Source of the DNA: an uncultured Clostridia bacterium
GTDB taxonomy: Bacteria > Bacillota > Clostridia > Oscillospirales > Ruminococcaceae
Assembly: GCA_937891895.1 (NCBI GenBank)
Contig: CALATN010000071.1
Span: forward strand, 1-22,281
Direction of reading: 5' to 3'
DNA length: 22,281 bases
The notes below the pieces were generated by a model. That model saw only the letters and a list, made by a program, of their open reading frames with translations, was not told the DNA's origin and searched no databases. This document shows positions 1-6,798 of the stretch, piece by piece. Numbering within the stretch: the stretch's first letter is position 1; every line of letters begins with the position of its first letter. The translations under genes and the position numbers were made by a program.

Positions 1-56
1 CCTGATCCATTGTCCGCGGGGAACCGTACAGTTCCTGATCCTTGTGATTGCCGTAA

Positions 57-197
57 TCCTTCGGCAGCATCAATACCATTTCCGAAATCGTAGCAAGCAC
101 CTCCGATTCTGCACAGTCTGCCGCAGCTTCCAGCCAGGAACTCAGCAGTCAGGCAGCAATCCTCTCCAACCTTATTTCCGAGTTCAGACTTAACTAA
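57..197 (+). pseudogene. C-terminal remnant of a methyl-accepting chemotaxis protein
   Basis: In this frame the codons read ...SINTISEIVASTSDSAQSA... and end with SSQELSSQAAILSNLISEFRLN before TAA. This is the usual extreme C-terminus of chemoreceptors (the helix ending in ELSxQAxxLxxLIxxF). Going upstream, the same frame meets stops at 54, 45, 36 and 3, and neither other plus-strand frame continues the receptor helix. So either the gene is truncated or frameshifted just upstream, or it was cut by a rearrangement at about base 57. Only 46 residues are available, so the family call is by motif resemblance. A terminator follows directly. Confidence 0.5.
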
Positions 198-201
198 AAA
201 T

Positions 202-237
202 AATCAGCACTTCTTTGCGGAGTGCTGATTTTATTTT
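202..237 (+). terminator. Intrinsic terminator after the chemoreceptor end
   Basis: Perfect 10-bp stem AATCAGCACT / AGTGCTGATT with a 9-base loop, followed by a T-rich run. It lies five bases after the receptor stop codon. Confidence 0.85.
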
Positions 238-243
238 GTCAAG

Positions 244-272
244 TTGACCTCTGCCCTAAAATATGGTATAAT
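244..272 (+). promoter_or_regulatory. Sigma-A promoter for the EFR1 gene
   Basis: TTGACC at 244-249 and a perfect TATAAT at 267-272, 17 bases apart. The expected start is near 279, giving a leader of about 40 bases before the ATG at 321. Confidence 0.85.
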
Positions 273-320
273 TCTTTCCGTATAAGAGAATTTTTAGGAA
301 TAAATCGTGAGGTGCACAGA

Positions 321-1088
321 ATGAAACCATTTCTGATAATATATTTTTCAGGTGTCGGCAACACAGAATCCGTTGCTGAACAAATAAAAAACGGTATTGC
401 CGGAATCCCGACGAAGCTTTACTCCGTTGAAAAACTCCCGCAGAGTTTTTCCATTGATAATTATTCAGCAGTAATTATCGGTACGCCAACATATCATTCC
501 GAGCCTGCGCAGCCGCTGATGAATTTTCTTGAAGCAGTAAATCCGTGCAGAAATATACCCGCATTTCTTTTTACAACCTGCGGCCTGTATTCCGAAAACA
601 GCCTGCGCATCCTTGCAAATGAATGTCTGAAACACGGTATTATCGCAATACATTCAGCAAGCTACCGTTGCCCCGCAACAGACGGAATACTCCTCACACC
701 GTCTATGAAGTGCTGGTTTAAAAGTGAAAAGAATTTACCGCACAGAATAAAGGAAGACACCAATACCTTTATCAGCAAGCTGAAATCACATTCCAAGGCT
801 GAAATTCCTAAATCAAAGTGGTACACATCTTTGAATTACCCCAATAAAATGCTGGGTAAAGCCACAACCTTCCCGATATATCTGCATAAGGACAGATGTA
901 TAAAATGCGGTAAGTGTCAGAAAAATTGCCCGAAAAACGCAATTGAAATTACAGACGGTTATCCCGTAATAAGCAAGTCTGGATGTATGAATTGCTACCG
1001 TTGTATCCACCATTGCCCCGCTTTGGCACTGTCTTTGTCAAAGAAAAAAGCCGTGGAGAAAGTCTGGGAAAAAGAAAACCTGATATAA
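321..1088 (+). CDS. EFR1 family flavodoxin-ferredoxin fusion protein
   Basis: A 255-residue iron-sulfur flavoprotein of the EFR1 type, probably a cytoplasmic electron carrier in an anaerobe; its redox partner is unknown. The N-terminal half is flavodoxin-like, with an FMN phosphate loop FSGVGNTES near residues 9-17 and a GTPTYHSE segment. The C-terminal part has two [4Fe-4S] motifs, CIKCGKCQKNCP and CMNCYRCIHHCP, as in a bacterial 2[4Fe-4S] ferredoxin. The frame is open back to 222, but that stretch contains the promoter. GAGGTG sits eight bases before the ATG at 321, which decides the start. The gene has its own promoter and terminator and looks monocistronic. Confidence 0.88.
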   Translation: MKPFLIIYFSGVGNTESVAEQIKNGIAGIPTKLYSVEKLPQSFSIDNYSAVIIGTPTYHSEPAQPLMNFLEAVNPCRNIPAFLFTTCGLYSENSLRILANECLKHGIIAIHSASYRCPATDGILLTPSMKCWFKSEKNLPHRIKEDTNTFISKLKSHSKAEIPKSKWYTSLNYPNKMLGKATTFPIYLHKDRCIKCGKCQKNCPKNAIEITDGYPVISKSGCMNCYRCIHHCPALALSLSKKKAVEKVWEKENLI

Positions 1089-1093
1089 CAAAT

Positions 1094-1126
1094 AAGGCAC
1101 ACGGATTTGCTTTCCGTGTGCCTTTT
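1094..1126. terminator. Bidirectional terminator between the EFR1 and DUF2828 genes
   Basis: 12-bp perfect stem AAGGCACACGGA (1094-1105) / TCCGTGTGCCTT (1113-1124) with a 7-base loop and a T run on the plus side. It also closes the convergent minus-strand gene, whose stop is at 1128. Confidence 0.85.
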
Positions 1127-1127
1127 A

Positions 1128-2591
1128 TCAGCTTACCTTCTCGTATCTCTTGCTGTATATGATGTTATCCATCACAACCTCAGGAGAAACCTCGCCGCCC
1201 TTTACCATATCGAATATGGCAGGGGAGAAGCCCGAAACAAGCGCCGCACCTGTTTCCGAGAACGTAACAGGAATGTTCTGTCCGCGGCTGTTTACGTTCC
1301 AGAAAACTACGTCGGGAAGTACGTAGCCGTAGCTTGCATACTTCTGCTTCATAGCCTCAAACAAGGTCAGATTGTTGCCGCCCTCAATGCAGAAATCAAA
1401 CTCCATATCGGAAATGATGTACAGTCTTGAAGGAAGCTCACTCTGCGCAACCTTGTTCTTTACCGCAGCCGAAAGAATAAGCTCAAACACAGCCTCAAGG
1501 TCAGTGTTTGCAACCTCATTGAAACGACTGCAGTAGCTTACCTTGCTTACAATGTCCTCACCCTGAATTTCCACAAGCTGAGGATGGTTGGAAAAGGTGA
1601 TGAAGTGGTTAGCAAATGTGCCCTTGTTGTGTTCCGCAAAGTAAATACCAAGCGAAAGCGCAGCATCAATAGGTCTTACATCAACACCCCAGGTCATCGA
1701 GCCGGAGCCGTCAATAACAGCTATCGCATTGCAGTTTTCCTCACCATTACCGTGTTCGTCAAGACTTCTCCAGGCCGCATCAAGTGAAGCCCTTTCAGCT
1801 TCATCTGAGCAACCGAAAGCCTGTCTTACGATTTCGTAAGGGAAAAGGGTAGAAGCGTGAAGCTTTTCCTCGCCATTTACCACACGGCTGATAAAGTTGT
1901 TATAACGCTCACCGTCATTGCGCATAAACGCCTTACGGTACTTGAACATAGCCTTTGAAGGCTGCTTCGAGTAATCAAAGGTGTAGTCGTATTCACGCAG
2001 ACGATTTTCAATGATATCAATGTAGCTTCTCAGGGAAGCAAGTGTGCGGCGGTAATCCCTCTCAGTCATACCAAGTGCCTTGCAAAGCTTCTTCGCCTGC
2101 ACAACTGTCTTTGCAGAGGACGCATTTACTGAAGGAAGCCACTTTGCAAGCAGAGAAACATTCTCTGAGTTTGCCATAGCCTCAAGGTCAGCGTCAAGAA
2201 TACGGCTGATTTCCTTCACAGCCGCATCTGCACAGCAGGTGTCAAGAAGCACGCAAAGGTCATCGTATCTGCCATATTCCGCAACAAGGGGAATATTTCT
2301 CTTTACCGCCTCAGGCGCTTCTTTTGCAAGTGCCTTCATCGCAACGCGGAAGAAACGTCTTTCACCAAGACCACCCCTTACATCACGTGCAAAGAAAACA
2401 ATCTTCATTGTCTTCTCAGGGTTTTCATAGTACGCCTTAACAACAGCGCCCTCTATCTGTTCATCAGTCTGATTACGCATTGCACCAGCCGTAAAGAACA
2501 GGTCAACGCAGTGCGACATAGATGAACGGTTTGTAAGCGCACCGTTTTCGGTGTACGCAATATTGTTTTCTGCTTTAAGCATGTTAAGCAT
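1128..2591 (-). CDS. DUF2828-type protein with vWA domain (Ro60/Rsr-like architecture)
   Basis: 487 residues. The N-terminal half is helical with the segment KIVFFARDVRGGLGERRFF (about 63-81) and EYGRYDDL (105-112), matching my recollection of the DUF2828 family. The C-terminal half is a von Willebrand A fold with a complete metal site: IDGSGSM (D294, S296, S298), T363 in ANTD, and D395 in ISDMEFD. A helical domain plus MIDAS-bearing vWA is the layout of Ro60/Rsr proteins, which bind Y RNAs and misfolded RNAs. I infer, but cannot show, an RNA-binding role. The start has AAAGGAAG seven bases before the ATG. It lies downstream of rtcB on the same strand, separated by 533 non-coding bases that may encode its RNA partner. 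Confidence 0.82.
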   Translation of the reverse strand: MLNMLKAENNIAYTENGALTNRSSMSHCVDLFFTAGAMRNQTDEQIEGAVVKAYYENPEKTMKIVFFARDVRGGLGERRFFRVAMKALAKEAPEAVKRNIPLVAEYGRYDDLCVLLDTCCADAAVKEISRILDADLEAMANSENVSLLAKWLPSVNASSAKTVVQAKKLCKALGMTERDYRRTLASLRSYIDIIENRLREYDYTFDYSKQPSKAMFKYRKAFMRNDGERYNNFISRVVNGEEKLHASTLFPYEIVRQAFGCSDEAERASLDAAWRSLDEHGNGEENCNAIAVIDGSGSMTWGVDVRPIDAALSLGIYFAEHNKGTFANHFITFSNHPQLVEIQGEDIVSKVSYCSRFNEVANTDLEAVFELILSAAVKNKVAQSELPSRLYIISDMEFDFCIEGGNNLTLFEAMKQKYASYGYVLPDVVFWNVNSRGQNIPVTFSETGAALVSGFSPAIFDMVKGGEVSPEVVMDNIIYSKRYEKVS

Positions 2592-2621
2592 TGTAATCTT
2601 CCTTTCTTCATCAAATAAAAC

Positions 2622-2674
2622 AAGGCGGGATTTATATGTTACCCAAAAACATTTTCAATTGCTGTATCCGCCTT
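2622..2674 (-). terminator. Possible closing hairpin of the RNA region
   Basis: On the minus strand AAGGCGG (2674-2668) can pair with CCGCCTT (2628-2622), followed by GTTTTATTTG. The loop is about 39 bases, long for an intrinsic terminator. It may instead be the closing stem of the RNA, or a partial attenuator ahead of the DUF2828 gene. Confidence 0.35.
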
Positions 2675-3102
2675 AATAATTTCACGGTGCAGTTTAAGTC
2701 AGGATTTGAACCCGAGACATTTACGGAATAACCCGTAAATGCGATATGCCTCATCACATAAACATTGCTGTTTGCACCATTCTTCTTTTGTTGGAACAAG
2801 TCGCCATTCACTTTTTTCGTAGATTTTATAAAAGGTGTGAAAAGATTGCTGTATGCGGCTTTTTCGTCCCCTCAGGCTTCAATCGTGTCCTTCGCAACAT
2901 TCTCACGGCCATACGCATTTCAGCGTCTTAAAACAATGCAAGCATTGCTGTGACTTGTGATATATGAGAACTGCAAATTCAATTGCTGTTGCGGAAAACC
3001 GTTTTATCCACCCTTGCAGACGTTCCGATAATGCAGGGCTATGCCTGCGTTTTGCCACGGCTTTGTCTTTTTACGATTGGTAGGTCGTTATAAAATTGCT
3101 GT
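2658..3102 (-). repeat. Six dispersed copies of octamer ACAGCAAT
   Basis: Copies (plus-strand coordinates, reading ATTGCTGT) are at 2658-2665, 2764-2771, 2845-2852, 2944-2951, 2982-2989 and 3095-3102. Start-to-start spacings are 106, 81, 99, 38 and 113 bases. All six have the same orientation and all fall in the rtcB-vWA gap. One copy is expected by chance per about 65 kb per strand. Bases around the octamer are not strongly conserved, apart from a G/C-rich group a few bases before it in most copies. Confidence 0.8.
2692..2763 (-). ncRNA. tRNA-like (Y-RNA-like) RNA module
   Basis: Read on the minus strand: acceptor-like 7-mer GTTTATG (2763-2757) pairs 6 of 7 with CTTAAAC (2698-2692). A D-arm-like GATG-AGGCA-TATC carries a GG in the loop. 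A long hairpin has an 8-bp stem ATTTACGG/CCGTAAAT with loop GTTATT. A canonical T arm follows: TCGGG-TTCAAAT-CCTGA (2715-2699). The T loop has U54, U55, C56 and A58 equivalents. The central arm is too long and its 6-base loop cannot present a normal anticodon, and no CCA follows, so this is not an ordinary tRNA. Bacterial Y RNAs (YrlA) are known to mimic tRNA D and T arms and to lie near rsr and rtcBA. The molecule begins directly after one ACAGCAAT copy. Confidence 0.6.
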
Positions 3103-3124
3103 TAAAGCCGTTATGTATTCCACG

Positions 3125-4363
3125 TCAGCCTTTTACAACGCCGACGGTGAAAAGCGTCTTGATTGGTTCAACAAGGTCACGCTGATTAGCCATAACCTGT
3201 GTAATATCCTTGTAAGCGAAACGTGCTTCTTCAGCAACGTCCGACTTGTTGTGCTTTGCAAGAACAACATTCTTATCCTTCAGGTCGCACATAACCTGTT
3301 CGGTAGAAAAGTTATCCAGCGCAGCCGTACGTGAGAAAAGTCTGCCCGCACCGTGTGACGAGGACATAAAGCTTTCAGGATTGCCCTTGCCCTTCACAAT
3401 GTAGCTGTAAGAACCCATTGCGCCTGGGATAATTCCAAGCTCACCCTCACCTGCGTGAACAGCACCCTTTCTGTGCACCCATACATTCTTGCCGTAATGA
3501 TTTTCAAGCGCAGCATAGTTGTGGTGACAGTTGATTTCAGTTGAATAGGTCGGCTCTGTACCCGTGTACTTTACAACATAGCGTGTGAAGATTTCCTTGA
3601 TTTTGCAGAGCATTGCAGCTCTGTTTTCATAGGCAAAATTCATCGCCAGCTGCATGTAGTTGAGGTAACGTCTGCCCTCATCCGAATCAGCTGGAAGGAA
3701 CGGTAACTTCCATTCCGCAGGAACGGAGGAATACCACTTTTCATTAAGCTTATATGCAAGCTTGTTGAAGTGCTGACCCACAATGTTGCCGAAATGACGG
3801 CTGCCCGAGTGGAGCATTATACAGCACATTCCGTCTTCATCCTGCTGAAGCTCAATAAAGTGATTGCCGCCGCCGAGAGTTCCAATCTGGAAGTAACCCT
3901 CATCAATCTGCGGAAGCAGTTCAGCATCAGCCTCATACTTGGAAAGTTCTTCCTTAGCCCTGTCAAGTACCGCGGACTCCTGCGGCTTCTTGTAATGATT
4001 GAAGCCAGTTGGAACGTTACGGAGAATATCCCCGCAGATTGCCTGCACAAGATTTCCGCTTCCCGTCACGGTTTCACGAAGCACCGATACAGGAATATCC
4101 GTCTGTACAAAAGCCATTCCGCAGCCAATATCTACGCCTACAGCATTCGGAATAACCACTCCGTCACAAGCAATTACACCGCCAATCGGCATGCCCTTTC
4201 CTGCGTGTGCGTCAGGCATAAGCGCAACCCACTTGTGAATAAACGGAAGACGTGAAAGATTTCCAACCTGCTCAATGCACTTTTCATCAAGCGCCTCAAG
4301 CGAGGTGTTCCATATTTTAATCGGCATAGCGCCGTCATTGTTTACAACAAACATTTCTGACAA
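3125..4363 (-). CDS. rtcB: RNA-splicing/repair ligase RtcB
   Basis: 412 residues, the usual length. RtcB joins 2',3'-cyclic phosphate or 3'-phosphate RNA ends to 5'-OH ends using GTP and Mn2+. The expected active-site residues are visible: D78 and C81 in GVDIGCGM, N167-H168 in GGGNHFIE, H185 in HSGSRHFG, H281 in CHHN, and H337 in SSSHGAGR, which is the guanylylated histidine by correspondence with E. coli numbering. AAGGAG lies upstream of the ATG. No archease or RtcA gene is in the window. It diverges from two WYL regulators and is followed by the tRNA-like RNA region and the vWA gene, a context pointing to regulated RNA repair after tRNA or rRNA damage. Confidence 0.97.
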   Translation of the reverse strand: MSEMFVVNNDGAMPIKIWNTSLEALDEKCIEQVGNLSRLPFIHKWVALMPDAHAGKGMPIGGVIACDGVVIPNAVGVDIGCGMAFVQTDIPVSVLRETVTGSGNLVQAICGDILRNVPTGFNHYKKPQESAVLDRAKEELSKYEADAELLPQIDEGYFQIGTLGGGNHFIELQQDEDGMCCIMLHSGSRHFGNIVGQHFNKLAYKLNEKWYSSVPAEWKLPFLPADSDEGRRYLNYMQLAMNFAYENRAAMLCKIKEIFTRYVVKYTGTEPTYSTEINCHHNYAALENHYGKNVWVHRKGAVHAGEGELGIIPGAMGSYSYIVKGKGNPESFMSSSHGAGRLFSRTAALDNFSTEQVMCDLKDKNVVLAKHNKSDVAEEARFAYKDITQVMANQRDLVEPIKTLFTVGVVKG

Positions 4364-4399
4364 CTCCTTTTTGATGTTGGTGTTTTGCGGTATGTTCAG

Positions 4400-4405
4400 A
4401 GTATA
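4400..4405 (-). promoter_or_regulatory. -10 element of the rtcB promoter
   Basis: TATACT on the minus strand, placing transcription start near 4393, about 30 bases before the rtcB ATG. No good -35 hexamer lies 16-18 bases upstream. That fits a promoter needing an activator, such as one of the divergent WYL proteins, though this is inference. Confidence 0.5.
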
Positions 4406-4459
4406 ACACCCTGCAAGGAAAAAATCATTTAAAAAAATCTGCGAACATTTCCAACCCTA

Positions 4460-4488
4460 TTGCCATAAGAAAAAATTTCTGCTATTAT
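4460..4488 (+). promoter_or_regulatory. Promoter for the WYL gene pair
   Basis: TTGCCA (4460-4465) and TATTAT (4483-4488) with a 17-base spacer, about 33 bases before the GTG start at 4521. It is back-to-back with the rtcB promoter in the 157-base divergent gap. Confidence 0.6.
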
Positions 4489-4520
4489 AATTGTATTGAA
4501 AAAGAAAGGGAGTGAACATC

Positions 4521-5774
4521 GTGGCAGGCTTTTCCGAGCTGATAAAAAACTTTGACAAAACAAGGGATTACGTCCGCGACTTTTTCATATACGGATGTAA
4601 GGTAAGAAACGATTTCAACGCAAAAAGCAGCCGTACCTACGACGACGAAAAGCGCCGCGTGGAAAGCTGGCTGGGCGACTGTATACATACCGATAATTCA
4701 CAGCGCGGCAAAAAGGTCTGTATCTCCGTGGACAGCGGACATATCAGCGAAAACCCGCTCTATAAAGCCTACTATTCCAAAAGCTTTACCGATAATGATA
4801 TAAAGCTTCACTTCCTCCTGATTGATATTCTTTCGGACGGCGAAAGCCTGACCCTGAAAGAGCTTGTCAGCCGACTTGATGATGATTACGACGAGTTTTT
4901 CGACGAACAGACCGTCCGCAATAAGCTCAAGGAGTACGTCGAGGAAGGTGTGTTTGTTAAGGAAAAACACGGCAAAACCGACTATTTCAGCCTTTCTCCC
5001 GACACAGCAAATGACTTTTTCGAGGAGTATGACGGACTTGATAATGCCGTAAAATTCGCTTCCGAAGCAAGCGTGTTTGGTGTTGTGGGCAATAGCCTGC
5101 TTAAAGCTGCCAATCTGAAAAATGATATCATTCTTAACAAGCATAACTATATCGTCCATACCCTTGAGGATGAAATCCTGCTTGATATCGTAACCGCAAT
5201 CGAGGAAAAACGTTTTATCTCCTACGAAAGCTTCGGCAGGGAAAAAACAGGCGAGCTTCCCGAATTCAGCGGAGTGCCGTTCAGAATACTCTCCTCAATG
5301 CAGACAGGCAGACGATACCTCGCTATGTATAACAGCAATTACCGTCGTTTCAACTCTGTACGACTCGACAGTATCAAATCCGTAAAAATCGGGGAAAGCT
5401 GTGCAGAGTATGACGAATTGTTCAAGATGTACATAAAGAATGAACAGAAATGCTTCGGCGTATCCTTCGGAAGAAGAACCGACCTGGGACACGTCGAACC
5501 AATAACACTTACCATATACGCAGACGAGAAAAATGAAAGCTTCATCGTTAACCGCCTTGAACGCGAAAAACGCTGCGGCACGGTTGAGCGGGTTGCGGAA
5601 AACACCTTCAGATTTACCGCCGACGTCTTTGACCCCAACGAAATAATGCACTGGGCAAAAAGCTTTATCGGACGCATAATTTCCGTAGAAGGCGGCAACG
5701 AGGAAATCCGCAGTAAGTTTTACAACGACATAGAAAGAATGAACAGGATGTACTGTGATGAAAAGAAAGATTAA
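4521..5774 (+). CDS. WYL domain transcriptional regulator (winged-helix, WYL, C-terminal extension)
   Basis: 417 residues from a GTG at 4521. GGGAG lies eight bases upstream, whereas the in-frame GTG at 4512 falls inside that ribosome site. Residues about 95-158 look like a winged helix (FLLIDILSDGESLTLKELV...TVRNKLKEYVEEGVFVKE). Residues about 218-292 form a WYL domain, with PFRILSSMQTGRRYLAMYN in place of the literal WYL triplet and the conserved RLDSIKSVKI end. The C-terminal part resembles the WCX extension. WYL proteins bind nucleic-acid-derived or nucleotide ligands and often control DNA- or RNA-damage systems. Divergence from rtcB suggests it controls that locus. The residues before 95 are not recognised. 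Confidence 0.85.
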   Translation: MAGFSELIKNFDKTRDYVRDFFIYGCKVRNDFNAKSSRTYDDEKRRVESWLGDCIHTDNSQRGKKVCISVDSGHISENPLYKAYYSKSFTDNDIKLHFLLIDILSDGESLTLKELVSRLDDDYDEFFDEQTVRNKLKEYVEEGVFVKEKHGKTDYFSLSPDTANDFFEEYDGLDNAVKFASEASVFGVVGNSLLKAANLKNDIILNKHNYIVHTLEDEILLDIVTAIEEKRFISYESFGREKTGELPEFSGVPFRILSSMQTGRRYLAMYNSNYRRFNSVRLDSIKSVKIGESCAEYDELFKMYIKNEQKCFGVSFGRRTDLGHVEPITLTIYADEKNESFIVNRLEREKRCGTVERVAENTFRFTADVFDPNEIMHWAKSFIGRIISVEGGNEEIRSKFYNDIERMNRMYCDEKKD

Positions 5775-6747
5775 CATTTTCAGCGAGCTGTACGGCGCAT
5801 ATTACCGTACAGCAGCGAAAATCCTTGCAAATAACGAAATAACCGAAAGCGACATCTATAACACAATTTCTGAGGAAGCATTTGCTGATTCAGCATTGTT
5901 TATACCGCAGAAGCTTGTGCCTAAAAACGGTAGTTCAGACTGGGGCCTGCTTTCGTCAAAGGACGGTAAAAGCTTTGTTTCCGTGTTGACAAATAAGCCG
6001 CGAAGCATCATTACCGAGCTTCAAAAACGTTGGCTCAAAGCACAGCTTTCCGACCCGAAATTCAGATTGTTTCTCGCTGAAGGCACAGCCGAAAAGCTTG
6101 ATAAGCATCTTGAAAATATCAAACCTCTTTTTGATATTTCAATGTTCAGAAGCACCGACGTTTTCAGCGACGGCGACCCTTATACAGATGAAAATTACAT
6201 AAGGAATTTCCGCACAATCGTGAATGCAATTACAGCAAAAGAGGTGCTCGATATAGAGTTTCTGTCAGGCAGAAATGAGCGGAAGCACGGCCACTTCCTT
6301 CCACTTAAGCTGGAATATTCCCGCAAGAACGATAAATTCAGAATTTATTGTGCCGCCTACCGTGACCGTCATTGGAGCAATGGTCTTATCAACCTCGGCA
6401 GAGTAATTTCCGTCAGAAGTATAAAGCATAAAGCGGAGTATGAAACAGATATGACCGAGTATTTCTCCCAGCGTAAATGTGCAGAGCCCGTAACCGTAGA
6501 AGTTACTACAGAACGCAACGGCGTAGAGCGGTTTATGATGGAGTTTGCAACCTACGAAAAATATACCGAGCGTGACCTTGAAACAGGTGTATGTACAGTT
6601 AAGCTGTGGTACGACAAATCCGACGAAACAGAGCTGCTCATTCGTCTGTTGAGCTTTGGACCCGTCATTGAAATCAAGGCACCTGCTGAATTCCGCAGAC
6701 TTGCAGCGGACAGAATAAAAAAGCAGCACAATTTTCTTAACAAATAA
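5758..6747 (+). CDS. Second WYL domain protein, partner of the first
   Basis: 329 residues from the ATG at 5758. The gene overlaps the 3' end of the preceding WYL gene by 17 bases in another frame, with AGGA about nine bases upstream, so translational coupling is likely. Residues about 140-225 form a WYL domain (NAITAKEVLDIEFLSGRNER, then LPLKLEYSRKNDKFRIYCAAY and LGRVISVRSI), followed by a WCX-like C-terminal region. I see no clear winged helix at the N-terminus. It may act as a non-DNA-binding partner or form a hetero-oligomer with the first protein. A GTG at 5755 is an alternative start. Confidence 0.8.
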   Translation: MKRKINIFSELYGAYYRTAAKILANNEITESDIYNTISEEAFADSALFIPQKLVPKNGSSDWGLLSSKDGKSFVSVLTNKPRSIITELQKRWLKAQLSDPKFRLFLAEGTAEKLDKHLENIKPLFDISMFRSTDVFSDGDPYTDENYIRNFRTIVNAITAKEVLDIEFLSGRNERKHGHFLPLKLEYSRKNDKFRIYCAAYRDRHWSNGLINLGRVISVRSIKHKAEYETDMTEYFSQRKCAEPVTVEVTTERNGVERFMMEFATYEKYTERDLETGVCTVKLWYDKSDETELLIRLLSFGPVIEIKAPAEFRRLAADRIKKQHNFLNK

Positions 6748-6748
6748 A

Positions 6749-6786
6749 CGAGCCGCAGCTATCAATTATGCGATAGCTGCGGCTTG
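6749..6786. terminator. Bidirectional terminator after the WYL pair
   Basis: 13-bp perfect stem AGCCGCAGCTATC (6751-6763) / GATAGCTGCGGCT (6772-6784) with an 8-base loop, between convergent genes. The T tract is weak on the plus side. Confidence 0.75.
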
Positions 6787-6798
6787 CTTTATGAATTT

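Larger units (their letters stand above)
2592..3124 (-). ncRNA. Candidate structured non-coding RNA region between rtcB and the vWA gene
   Basis: These 533 bases have no convincing ORF on either strand; the short ORFs lack ribosome sites and recognisable sequence. On the minus strand, the direction of both flanking genes, there are six copies of ACAGCAAT, a tRNA-like module (2692-2763), several local hairpins such as GCAGG/CCTGC (around 3035-3050) and ACGC/GCGT (around 2915-2925), and a closing AAGGCGG/CCGCCTT pair ending at 2622. I see no clear internal promoter, so transcription may read through from rtcB. Whether this is one long RNA or several processed pieces cannot be told from sequence alone. 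Confidence 0.55.

Noticed and set aside
202..230. Second CIRCE element
   Set aside because: It shares AGCACT/AGTGCT, but the outer bases and spacing differ from the consensus; it is a simple terminator.
222..320. N-terminal extension of the EFR1 reading frame
   Set aside because: It overlaps the terminator stem and a consensus promoter; a ribosome site and family-like N-terminus support 321.
2692..2763. Ordinary tRNA gene
   Set aside because: 8-bp central stem with 6-base loop, one acceptor mismatch and no CCA; it cannot present a normal anticodon.
2658..3102. CRISPR-like array in the rtcB-vWA gap
   Set aside because: The repeat is only eight bases, spacing varies from 38 to 113, and no cas genes are near.
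2746..3334. Short plus-strand ORFs in and beside the rtcB-vWA gap (61-97 codons)
   Set aside because: No ribosome sites or family-like sequence; one runs into rtcB on the opposite strand, and they cross the repeated octamers.
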